From Aphelenchoides besseyi (lineage: Eukaryota; Nematoda; Chromadorea; Rhabditida; Aphelenchoididae): 64,000 bases of DNA. The translations under genes and the position numbers were made by a program. The DNA lies in NCBI GenBank assembly GCA_024699855.1, contig JAMPIQ010000001.1, positions 8,990,001-9,054,000 on the forward strand, written 5' to 3'. This document shows, in pieces, positions 20,059-30,490 of the stretch (within the stretch, counting starts at the first letter, position 1; the number at the start of each line of letters is the position of its first letter). The notes under the pieces were generated by a model, which had not been told where the DNA came from, made no database searches, and saw only the letters and a program-made list of their open reading frames with translations.

Positions 20059-22039
20059 ATGATGCCGATACATTGGTCGGTCTTTTTCGTTTTTTGTTTT
20101 TTGATCAACTTTGCACTTTGTCGTTCAACAAATCAAATCACTGAAATTGTAAGTTTGGTTTTCGTCTACTTAACAACCATATGCTTAGACTGAAAGCAAC
20201 GTTACTTCTTGGTCGTCGACTAGTATACCAACAACACAATCTCAGTTCTTTTCGGAAACTCCAATGGCTTCTGTTGCCAAGGCAAATGTGAGGTTGGTTT
20301 GCCATTATTTCTATTAACTTTTGTTCTACAGCAAAGTTCCGGACACAACCATCTACTTGGTCATTGTGATCGTTGTGATCCTTCTGTTGAGTAGTTGCAG
20401 CATAAGCGTTCTGTGTTGGTACTGTGGGTTCCTTTATAAGAAAGCGGACTCTAAGCCTAACAAGAAGTGCGTCTGAAAGAATCCTGTGATATTTTGTCGT
20501 CATTGATATCAATCGATGCGTCTCGACGAGCTGAACATTTCTGTGTAAGTCATTTTTGCCGTAATTCTGATATGGCCGAAATTCGCTCCGGGTTATGGTC
20601 CGCTGGTTTTACCTTGGAATTGTGAGCTGCAATAGTCGAGTGAGCAAGTGATGGGCTTGCAAACTCTTTTGAAAGTTGCAGGTTCAATTCTTTCTGTTGT
20701 CGAATGCAAGTTGCTGTCTTGTATCCACACAGCGAAAAGGAAAAAGAGTAAATAGTAGGTGACTACGAGGGATCCAATCGACTTTTTTTCTCACTTTTTG
20801 GAGTCGTTTTGGTAGAACGTAGCACTTGAAAGAGACAATCGATGAAATCGAACCTGCAACCTCCAAAAGAGTTTGCAAGCCCATCGCTTACTCACTCACT
20901 ATTGTAGCTCACACTTCCAAGGGAAGACCAGCGGACCATAACCCGGAATGAATTTCAGCCAAGTAAACCGGCCAATATCTCCATAATGAAGATAAAAAGA
21001 AACAGACTTCACCACGATGATTAGTATAATCGATACTATGATTTCAGCGATTTTAGTCTTTGTGGTTTTTGGCCAAAATCTCGGCCATATCAGAGTTACG
21101 ACAAAAATGACTTACACAGAAATGTTCAGCTCGTCGAGACGCATCGATTGATATCAACGACGACAAAATATCACAGGATTCTTTCAGACGCACTCCTTGT
21201 AAGCCTAAGAAAAAGGAGGTGAAGAAGCCACCGGTCAAAATGAAAAAGGAACCTGGGGGAAAGAAAAAGCCAAAAGAAAAAGTTAAAAAAAAGGAAGTGG
21301 AGTTAAATTTGGAAGACAAGAAGAAGGTAAAAGATCGTAAGAAACCGAGTGGAAATCAGAAAAAATCGTCCGACAAGAAAACGAAGGCGCGTAAACGACC
21401 ATCTGCGCAACGTTATAAAAAGGTCGGTTAACAACATACTAATAGAAAGTTTTTCTTTGCAGTGCCAACCACTTGAGTACGTTGAAGTGAAAGATCCGTC
21501 AATCAAGTTTCTTGCTCAACAAAAACCAGTTCGTGGTTATCAGTTACGACCTGAACAGTTTACGCACAAAGGCGCGGCAGTTATTCCACGGTTTATGAAC
21601 GTCGACATAGTAATTCACATGGCAATACGTAAAGACTAATTGATTGATTTCAGAGCAAACCACCTGAGAAATCGGACAAAACCGTCGAAGATTCCAATGT
21701 GCAACTAACATTTGATGATCAACTCAATGAAGTTTACGACATTGGATCCGAAGTTGAGATCGTGACAAATGAACGAAGACCACGGCGAAATGTCTCAGCA
21801 CTTCAACCAACTCATGCGACTGTTACAAACAATAACTTGAATCCGCTTGAGAACGACGCCAAAAGTACTCCACGTTCGGAACAGCGAAGTCAATCAAATG
21901 GATTCTACGACGGTAAATCGACATTAAATTTCGTTGTTGATTTCAACGTTCAGATCCGGCTCGTTTCAATGAAATTCGAGGGCGACAATCACGACGTCGT
22001 GACTCGCCCGCCAAAAGCGATCAGTTGCAATTGATGTGA
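20059..22039 (+). CDS. Type I membrane protein with Lys-rich tail, carrying a transposon as an apparent intron
   Basis: Exons 20059-20148, 20189-20292, 20332-20466, 21188-21422 and from 21463 keep one frame. Signal peptide MMPIHWSVFFVFCFLINFAL; a short Ser/Thr-rich ectodomain; membrane helix 'TIYLVIVIVVILLLSS' then Cys pairs; a strongly basic tail (many KK, KPK repeats); then 'LTFDDQLNEVYDIGSEVEIV' and an Arg/Ser-rich end (stop 22037-22039). The same FDD..NEV.DIGSEV motif ends the mucin-like protein at 34741-36079, so the two are paralogues of a family I cannot name. A 739-bp foldback element lies within what was a coding exon. If splicing uses its termini, 27 nt (nine codons, including the target duplication) are added in frame; if not, translation stops at TGA right inside the element. 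Confidence 0.78.
20452..20460. repeat. Target-site duplication (left), TAAGCCTAA
   Basis: Identical to 21200-21208 on the other side of the foldback element. Nine base pairs is the usual length for Mutator-like (MULE) insertions. Confidence 0.9.
20461..21199. mobile_element. Foldback, non-autonomous DNA transposon (MULE-like)
   Basis: 739 bp, almost entirely made of two long inverted arms. The left arm starts CAAGAAGTGCGTCTGAAAG and the right arm ends with its complement (CTTTCAGACGCACTCCTTG); pairing continues over roughly the first 130 bp, then again for about 110 bp around 20581-20690 against 20835-20950. The right arm has about 125 bp that the left lacks. There is no coding capacity. The 9-bp duplication on both sides (20452-20460, 21200-21208) identifies the ends and suggests a Mutator-type transposase. 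The termini double as splice sites: donor GTGCGT at 20467 and acceptor TTTCAG at 21187. The long hairpin could also yield double-stranded RNA. Confidence 0.93.
21200..21208. repeat. Target-site duplication (right), TAAGCCTAA
   Basis: Second copy of the 9-bp duplication. Reading directly from one copy to the flanking exon without the element also gives an uninterrupted Lys-rich frame, which confirms the ends. Confidence 0.9.
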
Positions 22040-22462
22040 AGAGCTTTTTGCATAAAGGATTAGTACTTGACGTGTTAGGATAAAACGAAAAGCAGTGTTA
22101 GATCATAAATGTTTATCAAGGCATTCAATCGACGTTCAACAGCCCGATTTGTGTCTTACATACACAAGTAGCAAATTTCAAAGAACCTTCACTTGTAATA
22201 AACAGAGTGATAGAATGCAAAAGCGTTTGTTACCTGAGATTTTAAGACAGTTTTCAATTTGAATCCTATATCAACACACCGTTGATTACTAGTCGACACA
22301 CGGATTGAACTTGTGCTGCCAGGAAAATTGTATCATTTTAACAAGCTTCAAAAATCGTGTGAGGTTGTGCTGACAGTCGGAGTTGTTCGCTGTGAGTCCA
22401 ATCAACTCAATTTAATCGTTTGTATTTTACAGATATTCACGACACTCCCCTGACTATTTACG
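22040..22462. other. Intergenic region
   Basis: About 420 bp with AATAAA-like sequence near 22196 (TAATAAACAG) for the upstream gene and a pyrimidine/TTTTACAG-type acceptor at about 22431 ahead of the kinase Met, possibly a leader splice site. Nothing else seen. Confidence 0.35.
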
Positions 22463-23710
22463 ATGGCGAATAACGCTCAAAATGTCCAATCGAATAGTGA
22501 ATACACCGATCGTTTACCGAATGTCGGTGATGTGATTTTTTCCGAGACAAATCGGTCGTACACTCTGAGCGAAGTGATCGGTTCAGGTGGCTATGGTACG
22601 GTCTTCAAGGCAAACAGAGACATGAGGTACCCAACTTTACTTACTTTGCTTATTCTCGGTTTCAGGTCCGTTGCATTGAAAGCAGAGAAAATGAGCAAAA
22701 CGTTGTTGAAAGTCGAAATTGCGGTTCTCAAAACGGCAAATCAGCGTCGTTGCAAACATTTTTGTCAGCTGTTTGATTTTGGTCGAACATCAAAAGACTT
22801 CTTTTTTATTGTTCTAACACTGTTAGGACCCGATCTAGCGAAATTGCGAAACGCAATGCTCAATCGTCGGTTTTCGTTGAGTACGGCAGTCAGAGTCGCT
22901 ATGCAAACTTCATCAGCCATTGAAGAGCTGCATACAATGGGATTCGGTGAGCTTAAGAACAGTGGGTTTAAAGCGAAATTGCAGTTTCAAGAGATGTTAA
23001 GCCGGCGAATTACGCTATCGGCAATAAAAACGACAAGCTTCATCGCATCGTTTACATGTTCGATTTTGGATTAGCTCGTCAATACGTCGACAAGGCGAGC
23101 AATCCAAATAACTCAATTCTTCTTATTTGTTTTTTGTAGTCCATGAATGTTCTTCCAGCACGTCGTGATCCCGGTTGGCGTGGAACCACTCGTTACGGAT
23201 CGTTACGGGCTCATTTGAAGAAGGATTTAGGGCGCAAAGACGACTACGAAAGTTGGTTGTACATGGTGAAAGCTAAAAGAACCGAGTTTAATTAAGCGGA
23301 GAGTTTAGATTGTCGAGATAACCAAAGGAGAATTGCCGTGGCGTATGGTGATCGGTAAAAAGCTCTAAGGGTATCTAACTTCTTGTTTTTTAAATCGTAA
23401 CGGTGTTTACGAAATGAAACGAAACGCTCGTAAGACGCGCGAACGATTTTTTGGCAGCTGTCCACCAACTTTCAATCGTCTGTTGGAGATGATCGACGCA
23501 CTCGACTTCGAATCAACGCCGAATTATCAAAAGATCAGAGAACTCTTGGAACAATGTTGCTATGAAAATGGGATTTGTCTGAACGAGAAGTACGATTGGG
23601 AGACTTGCTCAGTACATTCGATGAATTCGTTTACTCAAAATCGTGCCGAAAAGTCGCCGTCTGCTCAACAACGCGCCAACTTCGAGCGGTCGGCAAACCG
23701 TCCGTTATAA
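22463..23710 (+). CDS. CK1-group protein kinase, tau-tubulin-kinase-like
   Basis: The glycine loop 'GSGGYGTVFKA', catalytic Lys in 'VALKAEK', 'EIAVLKT', the TTBK-type 'LLGPDLAKLRN' and helix E 'STAVRVAMQTSSAIEELHTM' are present. After an intron the catalytic loop reads SRDVKPANYAIG (Ser for His of HRD; Asp and Lys kept), then 'MFDFGLARQYVD' with DFG intact, 'WRGTTRYGSLRAHLKKD' and 'DDYESWLYM'. It is probably catalytically active. Two introns are odd: the one at about 23096-23140 starts AAG|GCGAGC (GC-AG type), and the one after 'LPWRMVIG' (from about 23353) has no AG before the expected resumption 'NGVYEMKRNARKT'. C-terminal tail Ser/Asn-rich, ending at 23710. Substrates unknown. Confidence 0.85.
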
Positions 23711-23842
23711 TTGGTTGTTTTTGTTATAAATTTTTAAATGAAACGACGACTTATTTCATTTTGTCTTGGACACGAAAGAATAAAACTTAAAAAACAGGGG
23801 AATACAGCAAAGAAGGATAAATTACATGGTAGGTAGTTATGT

Positions 23843-25480
23843 CTATCCAATGATATCTTGGAATATCAGTTCGTCGTCGGAATCATATTCATCCAAATCT
23901 TCGGACTCCGATTGGTCGAGACTTTCTTGATACTCTGCGTGAATGAGGAATCTGATTTTCCCGTCCTCGTAAGCAATAATCGAATCAGACTGCTGATTAC
24001 ACGGACAGATCTTCAGTGATGGATCGTCTATTGGACTGCTAAGCAAATCGAGCTTTTTGCTGTCGAAAAAGTGATTCTCGAGAACACAGTCAATACCGCT
24101 AATATCATATTCATCTTCGTGATAGTAAACGAAGGGATAAACGTGAAGTCGAATATCGAATACGATTTGCTTCAAATGCTCGTTGAACTTCAAAGCACGT
24201 TTTCCCACGCAATGCAACTTCTCAAGATAATCTTTCAGCGTTTTCTGTGGATTGTTGACATTCTAAGTATTAAGTTATTCATTAGCATTACACGATAAAA
24301 CTTACAAGAAAGTCAATTGCTGAGAAGTAGTAGAGGCGCTCAAGATTGGGCAGAAATTTCAAGACGTAAGAAGTCAGATGTCGTTTGTAGTTGAACATGA
24401 AATCTCCTTCAATAATCAAATCCTTAACGGACGGCTGAATTGGACACTTATCGCTAAAACAAATTGTTTTTATTATTAACATCTTTTGTACTCGTCACCT
24501 GAATGTTATTGCCGATTGTTGAGCGTGATTACCGAGACTAGGGCTTCCCAAGTCCAAATGCAAACGACTGATTTTGTGTCTGAGCAAAACGTCCAAATCG
24601 ATCTGTAACGCAAGTTGTAACTAGAGGCAATCATAAGCAACTGACCTTTTGAAATCGATTACCGAACTCGGGTTGCACGTGTCTGTATTCGGTCAATTGC
24701 ATTGGTTGTATTTTGCTCAGGGATGAAAGCAAATTGAATGGACATTCGAGATAAGTGAGTGTCGGTGACATTTTGAACAACATCTTTTTCAATTCTTTAT
24801 GGTTATGATTGACAGGCGTACTGATTGATAGCTCCGGTGTGTTAAGGATCTTTTTCGCAATATCCAAATCGATTTCCGATTTCTTTTCCCCATATTTGTT
24901 GATGTTAAGACGACGAAACGGATTGAAATTTGGCTCCGGAATTAACAACGACAAGATCGCTTTTCCACTTTCATTTCCGTAGTAACCGAACGGTCGACAT
25001 CTCGTCGGATAAAACGACCAATCATTTTCATCGGAACTGTTCGCATCCTCGAGTTGCATATGAAGACTACCGGCCTTAAGGTATTCTCTTGCCGTATAGA
25101 CAAAAGACTTTGATATCAACTGAAAGGTTTTTGGTTCGCCGTAGTTTTCGTCAATTTAACTTACCAATGCTCGAGTAGTCGAAGCCGGATTTCCTTGGAA
25201 GTTCCATCTTTTTACGTAATGCGCAAAGAAGATAGATCTGGTCAACGGATTCAGACATGGTTTGTTCTTCGTTTCGGCGATCTCCATTTTGCTGCAAAAG
25301 TAAAAGTCAAGAACAGTGATTGCAAAATGCGTGGAACTTACGAAATAGTCGACTCTAAGAATTGATAGCGTAAGTCGGTTGTTTTTTGCCGCAATCTTCG
25401 GAAAACAGCAACGATATGAGGTCGCAGTTTCCAATCGATCTGCAGTCTGACATCAGGAAATACAAGCACTAAAACAAACG
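23843..25480 (-). CDS. Large acidic protein with leucine-rich stretches, unrecognised
   Basis: At least five exons on the minus strand join in frame: 'LRPHIVAVFRRLRQKTTDLR' (about 25400), 'NPLTRSIFFAHYVKRWNFQG', a long exon with 'LKKMLFKMSPTLTYLECPFN', then 'HLTSYVLKFLPNLERLYYFS' and a last exon ending 'SEDLDEYDSDDELIFQDIIG'. The spacing of Leu/Ile with Asn/Cys ('LTYLECPFNLLSSLSK', 'LPNLERLYYF') is suggestive of degenerate leucine-rich repeats, as in the C-terminal half of nematode F-box proteins, but I see no clear F-box. The 5' end is not fixed: an acceptor lies near 25470 with no obvious Met exon upstream. Confidence 0.5.
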
Positions 25481-25840
25481 TTCCAGAACAACAAATTCAG
25501 TACGAGAATGCGCAAAGACTGTTTCAAACCTCTTTCTATTGAAACTGTCTTTTATTGGGTTTGCTTGTTGGAATCCATTGATGTCTTAATAAGATTTCAA
25601 GAGCAGTTAATTTGAGAGCTACAGTACTCCTTGTGACTCATGAGCAAACAGAAAAGATTTGAAGTTTGAGCAATTGTTTTTTTATTGACAGAATTGAGTC
25701 ATTTCGATTGTCGTTCCGTCCAAACAAATCGCGAGATTTGTGGTTGAAAGAAACGTCCGCAGTTTCAGTTCGTTTTGATTGAACTCTTCGCTTCGACCAA
25801 CTTTAAATTCGTTCAACTTCTGCAGTTTATCGCTATTCAA
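25481..25840. other. Divergent intergenic region
   Basis: Promoters for the minus-strand leucine-rich gene and the first transthyretin-like gene. TTCTGCAG ends at about 25824, a plausible cis or leader splice acceptor 17 nt before the Met at 25841. No RNA gene seen. Confidence 0.35.
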
Positions 25841-26354
25841 ATGCTATCCGACAGCTTGTTACCCATTTTCTTGATCTTTATCACTGGAACTCAATCGATT
25901 AACTTCGGTCGAAAACAGAGCGCCGGCGCAACTGGCCGTTTGCTTTGTCACGGTGCTCCCGCATCGGACACGTTGGTGAAACTTTATGAAAATGATTTAG
26001 TCAGTGCTGACGATTTGATGGATATCGGTCATACCGATGAAAATGGATACTTTAAATTGACGGGTTTCGAATATGAGTTGCTTTCAATTAGTCCAAAGCT
26101 GAACATCTGTAAGTCTAAACAGCCCTAGGACTTCAATAAAATAGTTTAAGATTTTAATTGCGATGACGGTCTCATTGTAAGTTTACATGGTAATCAAAAG
26201 TGAACGTAAACTTTAGCCGTGTGAACGTAAGATTTCGATTTATCTTCCGAGCACATACGTGACGACTGGAGATCGTCCAGAACGTCTGTATGACCTCGGT
26301 GTTTTGGAGTTGTCAGGACGATTCGACGATGAAGAGCGCGATTGTATTCATTAA
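25841..26354 (+). CDS. Transthyretin-like secreted protein 1
   Basis: Signal peptide MLSDSLLPIFLIFITGTQS, then 'INFGRKQSAGATGRLLCHGA', the first strand and GxLxC motif of the nematode transthyretin-like (TTL/TTR) family. 'VKLYENDLVSADDLMDIGHT' and 'DENGYFKLTG' follow, then across two short introns 'CDDGLIPCERKISIYLPSTY' and the end 'DRPERLYDLGVLELSG'. Four Cys in the usual places. These beta-sandwich proteins are secreted and nematode-typical; individual roles are mostly unknown. The Met at 25841 is chosen because it begins the signal peptide. A paralogue lies 830 bp downstream in tandem. Confidence 0.93.
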
Positions 26355-27186
26355 TGTCTTGTTATGTTTTCTTGCAAATATAAAGTGCGCATGTTGCATC
26401 ACGAGCATTTGATTGAGGAAAACATAAAGAACTAATGAGGACTTTCAAATGAATGCGAACCTTCAATTATATAAGCATTAAAAAAAGAAGTCAAACAAAT
26501 CGCGAAACACAGTAATGAGTCATTTTCTCGTTGTCTAAGTGCAAGATTACAAGCCTCTCAAGTCGCTGACCGTAAACTGAGATGACTAACTGGTCGGTAG
26601 TCTCGTGCGCGACTGCTAATTCCGATCGAGAAGTCACATTGCTGTTGAGTCATCAGAGACGATGATCAAAAACAGGAAGCAAACCTTCATAAATAAAAGC
26701 TATGTGTTATTGTAAAGCAAATCAGTCGAATATTGGACCCCAGACTTAATGTTCTCAATCAGCTCTTGCGTTTTTTGTTTGCGTTTCCCGACTTTCAGTT
26801 TTTGACAATAACCATCGAATTGAAATGTAAATATTCGGGAAGGTTGTTTTTGGGATCAACAACTCAGTTGAACAAAAACAACTTTTTTGCCAGTAAAAAT
26901 TCGATTCCCAATAATCATTTGGTATCTAAAACGTTTATTTACCACCCACAAACTTGTTCATTCACTTTCTCCGACCGTTCGCGCTGTAAAGTAAACGGCA
27001 AATCACAACTCTCTGCCTGCATTTTACATCGCTTATTTTGTTGTGTTTCTTCGGTTGCGCAACTTCATAACCTCCGGCTGACTTTCTTCGCCCAACTTCT
27101 TTAGAACGTTTAGTTCGTTGTCCGTGCGGGTGTGCAGTCGTGTCTTACATTTTAGTGTTTTCAATCGTTATCGTGTTTAGTCAGAA
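26355..27186. other. Intergenic region between tandem TTL genes
   Basis: About 830 bp, AT-rich. A plus-strand open stretch around 26733-27104 lacks an ATG-led domain or repeat and is not supported as a gene. It presumably holds the promoter of the second TTL gene. Confidence 0.35.
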
Positions 27187-28145
27187 ATGTCGTTATGGAC
27201 TACTAGTTTGCTTCTTGTTGCTTTTTTTGGCCTCTCGACGGCCATCAGCATTGGACGAAAACAAAGTGCTGGAGCTCGAGGACGTCTGATGTGTGATAGC
27301 AAACCGGAAGCTGGTGTGCTTATTAAGGCATGAGGTTTTTTCGCTATAGAGATCGGATATTTTTGTCATAGAACTAAAGTTGGAAAGACTTTCTTAAGAA
27401 ATGAGTTGAAGAATCGTGAATTCATTGTTAGAAATCTCTGTTAGAGTTTACTACGGTACAGTTTGATTCTTGAAATTGTGGATTCTGGCGTTAGATAGCC
27501 TGAGATTTTGAATTCCCTCAAGATAAGCAGCTCTATAGGATATTTTGCTCTATGACCAAACATCCGATCTCTGTGTCAAAAGAACATTTTGCGATTAGAT
27601 GTACGACGATGATCGGGTATGTAACGAATGATATACAAACGTTTATCAAATTTCAGGGACTGGATTTGGGTAATTTCGAGTTGAGGACCTAAAGTGCAGT
27701 AACTCCTTTTATTTAGACGACTTTATGGGCGAAACAAAAACCGATCAAGACGGTTACTTTGAGCTCAGTGGACACTCGCATGAATTTACGGTCAGTTCAA
27801 AGTGCGGTCTGCAGTTCAACGGTTGATTTAGTCCATTGACCCGAAAATAAACATCTGTAAGTTGATAACAAAGTAGAAACGAAATCTGCATTATAGACCA
27901 TGACTGTCACGACAGACTGATGGTATGTTGCAACGTTCATAAACATGACGCTGCACTCTTTTAGCCATGCCAAAGAAAGTTCTCGATCATGATCCCTGAT
28001 TCGTACATCGCAAGCGGAGAACGACCATCTCGTTTTTACGATGCCGGTGCGATTAAAAGCTGCGGTCCATCATTGACAATTAATTTCAGGCACAATAGAA
28101 CTTAGCGGAACTATGCCGGGCGAAACAAGAGACTGTTTCCATTAA
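27187..28145 (+). CDS. Transthyretin-like secreted protein 2
   Basis: Signal peptide MSLWTTSLLLVAFFGLSTA, then 'ISIGRKQSAGARGRLMCDSK' matching the first TTL gene almost residue for residue. Exon 1 ends 'AGVLIK' at AAG|GCATGA, apparently a GC-AG intron of about 331 nt (27328-27658), joining to 'GLDLDDFMGETKTDQDGYFE' through another short intron. The end is 'CHDRLMPCQRKFSIMIPDSY' and 'SGTMPGETRDCFH'. It is a tandem duplicate of the gene at 25841. The first intron is seven times the usual length here and has a weak inverted repeat (GAGATCGGAT at about 27350, its complement near 27560). Confidence 0.92.
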
Positions 28146-28389
28146 TTGAATCATTTTTGCAAACTACGAAAACCTATGTCTAAAGATTCTTAGAGATCTA
28201 ATAAACTTACAACCATTTCTAACTTCTGATTAATCAGCAAATTTGATCAAATTAGAAAGCGTACAATAGAATTAAAGAGCACGAAAACTCTTCAGAAAAT
28301 AATATTCAATGATTTGGTTTACAAAAACTCAACCAGATTCACAGCTTTCAGGGCTGCTAATCAGTGGACAACACTCAATAGAACTTTGA

Positions 28390-30490
28390 ATGACTTTATT
28401 TTCTCTCTTTCAAATTCGGGTGTCAATTCAACGTTTCGACCGAAAAGCGAACGGTTGTTTCTGCTTGGAAATGTTTTCTTTCCAGAACTTTGATCTTAAT
28501 CCACTTCGTCACTTTGCTGTACCTCAACGTTGGACCATCTATCAGTTGACTCTTCGTTTCATCTTTCATGTTTATTTTACAATCGTTCACTGGATCTTCG
28601 CGTTTTGGAACGTCCTTCGTTCTCGTCGAATTGTTGCCGAGCCAACTGACGAGAGTGATGCCGACCAATGGCTTATGATGCCCGCTGTTCAATTAGCTGA
28701 AGCAATTCGACATCGAGAAGTAAATCTTGACATTTACAATTCCAAATCTTGTTTTAGGTCTCTGCTTTGACAATCATTCGTTTGTACATTCAACGTATCA
28801 ATCAAGTTGACGCCGTGATCAATGGTCTGATATTTTCATATTCTATTTCATCTTCCTTTCAGCTGTCGTACGTCGAGACTTTGAACGGGCAGAGCAACGT
28901 GCAATTGAAATCGATGAGTCTTTAGCGTGGTTGCACTCAAACATGGAAGAATTTAAAGGAGTGAGTGTAGTTAATAAAACTTAGGGTTATTCTTTCGCTT
29001 CAGATTGCAAATAAAAAACCACTTCTTGGCGTTCCATTCAGCGTTCAAGATAAAATCTTCACTGAAGGAATGACCACAACTTGCGGCATGTTGTGTTTCA
29101 TGAACTCTCCACCACGTCCACGCGATGCTATTGCAATACAGCGGTAATTTGCACTGCAAAGAGTAGTTAATCCTATTGATAGTTTGCGAGAAGCCGGCGC
29201 AATTCCTGTTTGTATGACATTGACGTCCGAAGCCGGACTTTGGATTGAAGCGACCAATCCAATCTACGGAAGTACTCACAATCCGTACGATTCACGTCGA
29301 AATGCGTGCAGTGGCGAGGGTGCATTGGTCGGAGCTGGTGCAATTCCATTTGGATTGGGATTCGATTTGGGAGGCAGTGTTCGGGTTTCAGCGCTTTTCA
29401 ACGGGATTTTCGGCTTCAAAACTGGACCGGATCTTATTCCGACTGTTGGAGTTGCTGGAGCGGAATTCGAAGGTATTCGAGCTGAAATGAACACAATGGG
29501 CTTGTTGACCCGTTATGCTGGAGATTTGGACTTAGTGTTGAAAATTCTTGCTGGCCCCGAAAACGTTCATTTGTGGCACTTGAAACGTCCAGCAAAGATG
29601 CAAAAATTACGCGTTTACTATCTCGACGGCTTTGGCTTTCCATTCACGTCGGGAGTCGATCGGGACATTTTGACAGCTTTGGATTTGGTTTGTACTCCAA
29701 AAAAGGTCGTGCTTCGTGAAGTTTTTTAGGTCAAAGCTCATTTTGTTACGCATTTTGACGTTCAAGTTGAGCCGTTGGATCATCCGCTGTTTGGCGACAG
29801 TTTAGCAATGTGGATGGCATGCATAAGAGATCCAGTATCTCGATCTGCTTCAAGTATTCTTGCTGGCTATGCGGTTTGTTGTGCTGTTTATACAACCAAC
29901 TAATTGGTTTTAAGGTTGATCGTGAAATTGACTTCTGGTCAGAATTTGGACGTTGGTTGGCTGGCGGGTCGACACACACCACCGCCTCATTGATGATGTG
30001 TTTTGTTGAGCAAGTGCTACCAAAAATGAGTCCGGAAGAGCGCAAATTTGTGAGTTGAACACTTTAACGTTAATTTTGTTGTTCAGCACGTGAAAGAACG
30101 CGAACGTCTATGCCACGATTTAACTGCACTTTTGGATGAACGAACCATTTTGTTGTTTCCGGGATTCTGTCGCTCCGCCTACTTTCACAATGAGTTGCTC
30201 TTTAGTCCGCTGGATATCTTGTACACGTCAATGTGAATTCCATTTCTGTTTTGCTAATTAGTTTATGTTTTAGTTGGAACATGTTGGCACTTCCCGTCGT
30301 TACCGTCCCAGTGAGTTTGAATAATCAAGGTATGCCGGTTGGTGTTCAAGTTGTTTCGGGACCACAGAACGATCGTTTGCTTCTGGATGTCGCTGTTGAA
30401 TTGGAATATGCATTTGGCGGTTGGAAGCCACCAAAATCTTCGATTCGTCCAAAAAACTACCGTCGTTTTTCGTTCATGTCCAGTAATTAA
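28390..30490 (+). CDS. Fatty-acid amide hydrolase 2-like amidase with altered active site
   Basis: Amidase-signature family; FAAH enzymes cleave fatty-acid amides at membranes. A hydrophobic N-terminal anchor ('LTLRFIFHVYFTIVHWIFAF') precedes 'MPAVQLAEAIRHREVSALT'. The catalytic Lys is in 'LLGVPFSVQDKIFTEGMT'. The nucleophilic Ser is in 'GLGFDLGGSVR'. The usual GGSSGGEG loop, which supplies the cis-Ser, reads NACSGEG: one residue is missing and the first Ser appears replaced by Cys. The C-terminal 'NMLALPVVTVPVSLNNQGMP' and 'GVQVVSGPQNDRLLLDVA' are typical. The start could be 28390 or the Met at 28471. Introns are short. Because of the altered loop, activity is uncertain. Confidence 0.88.

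Noticed and set aside
26733..27104. Plus-strand open frame of about 120 codons before TTL gene 2
   Set aside because: No ATG at its start, no domain pattern, and it lies in AT-rich promoter sequence.
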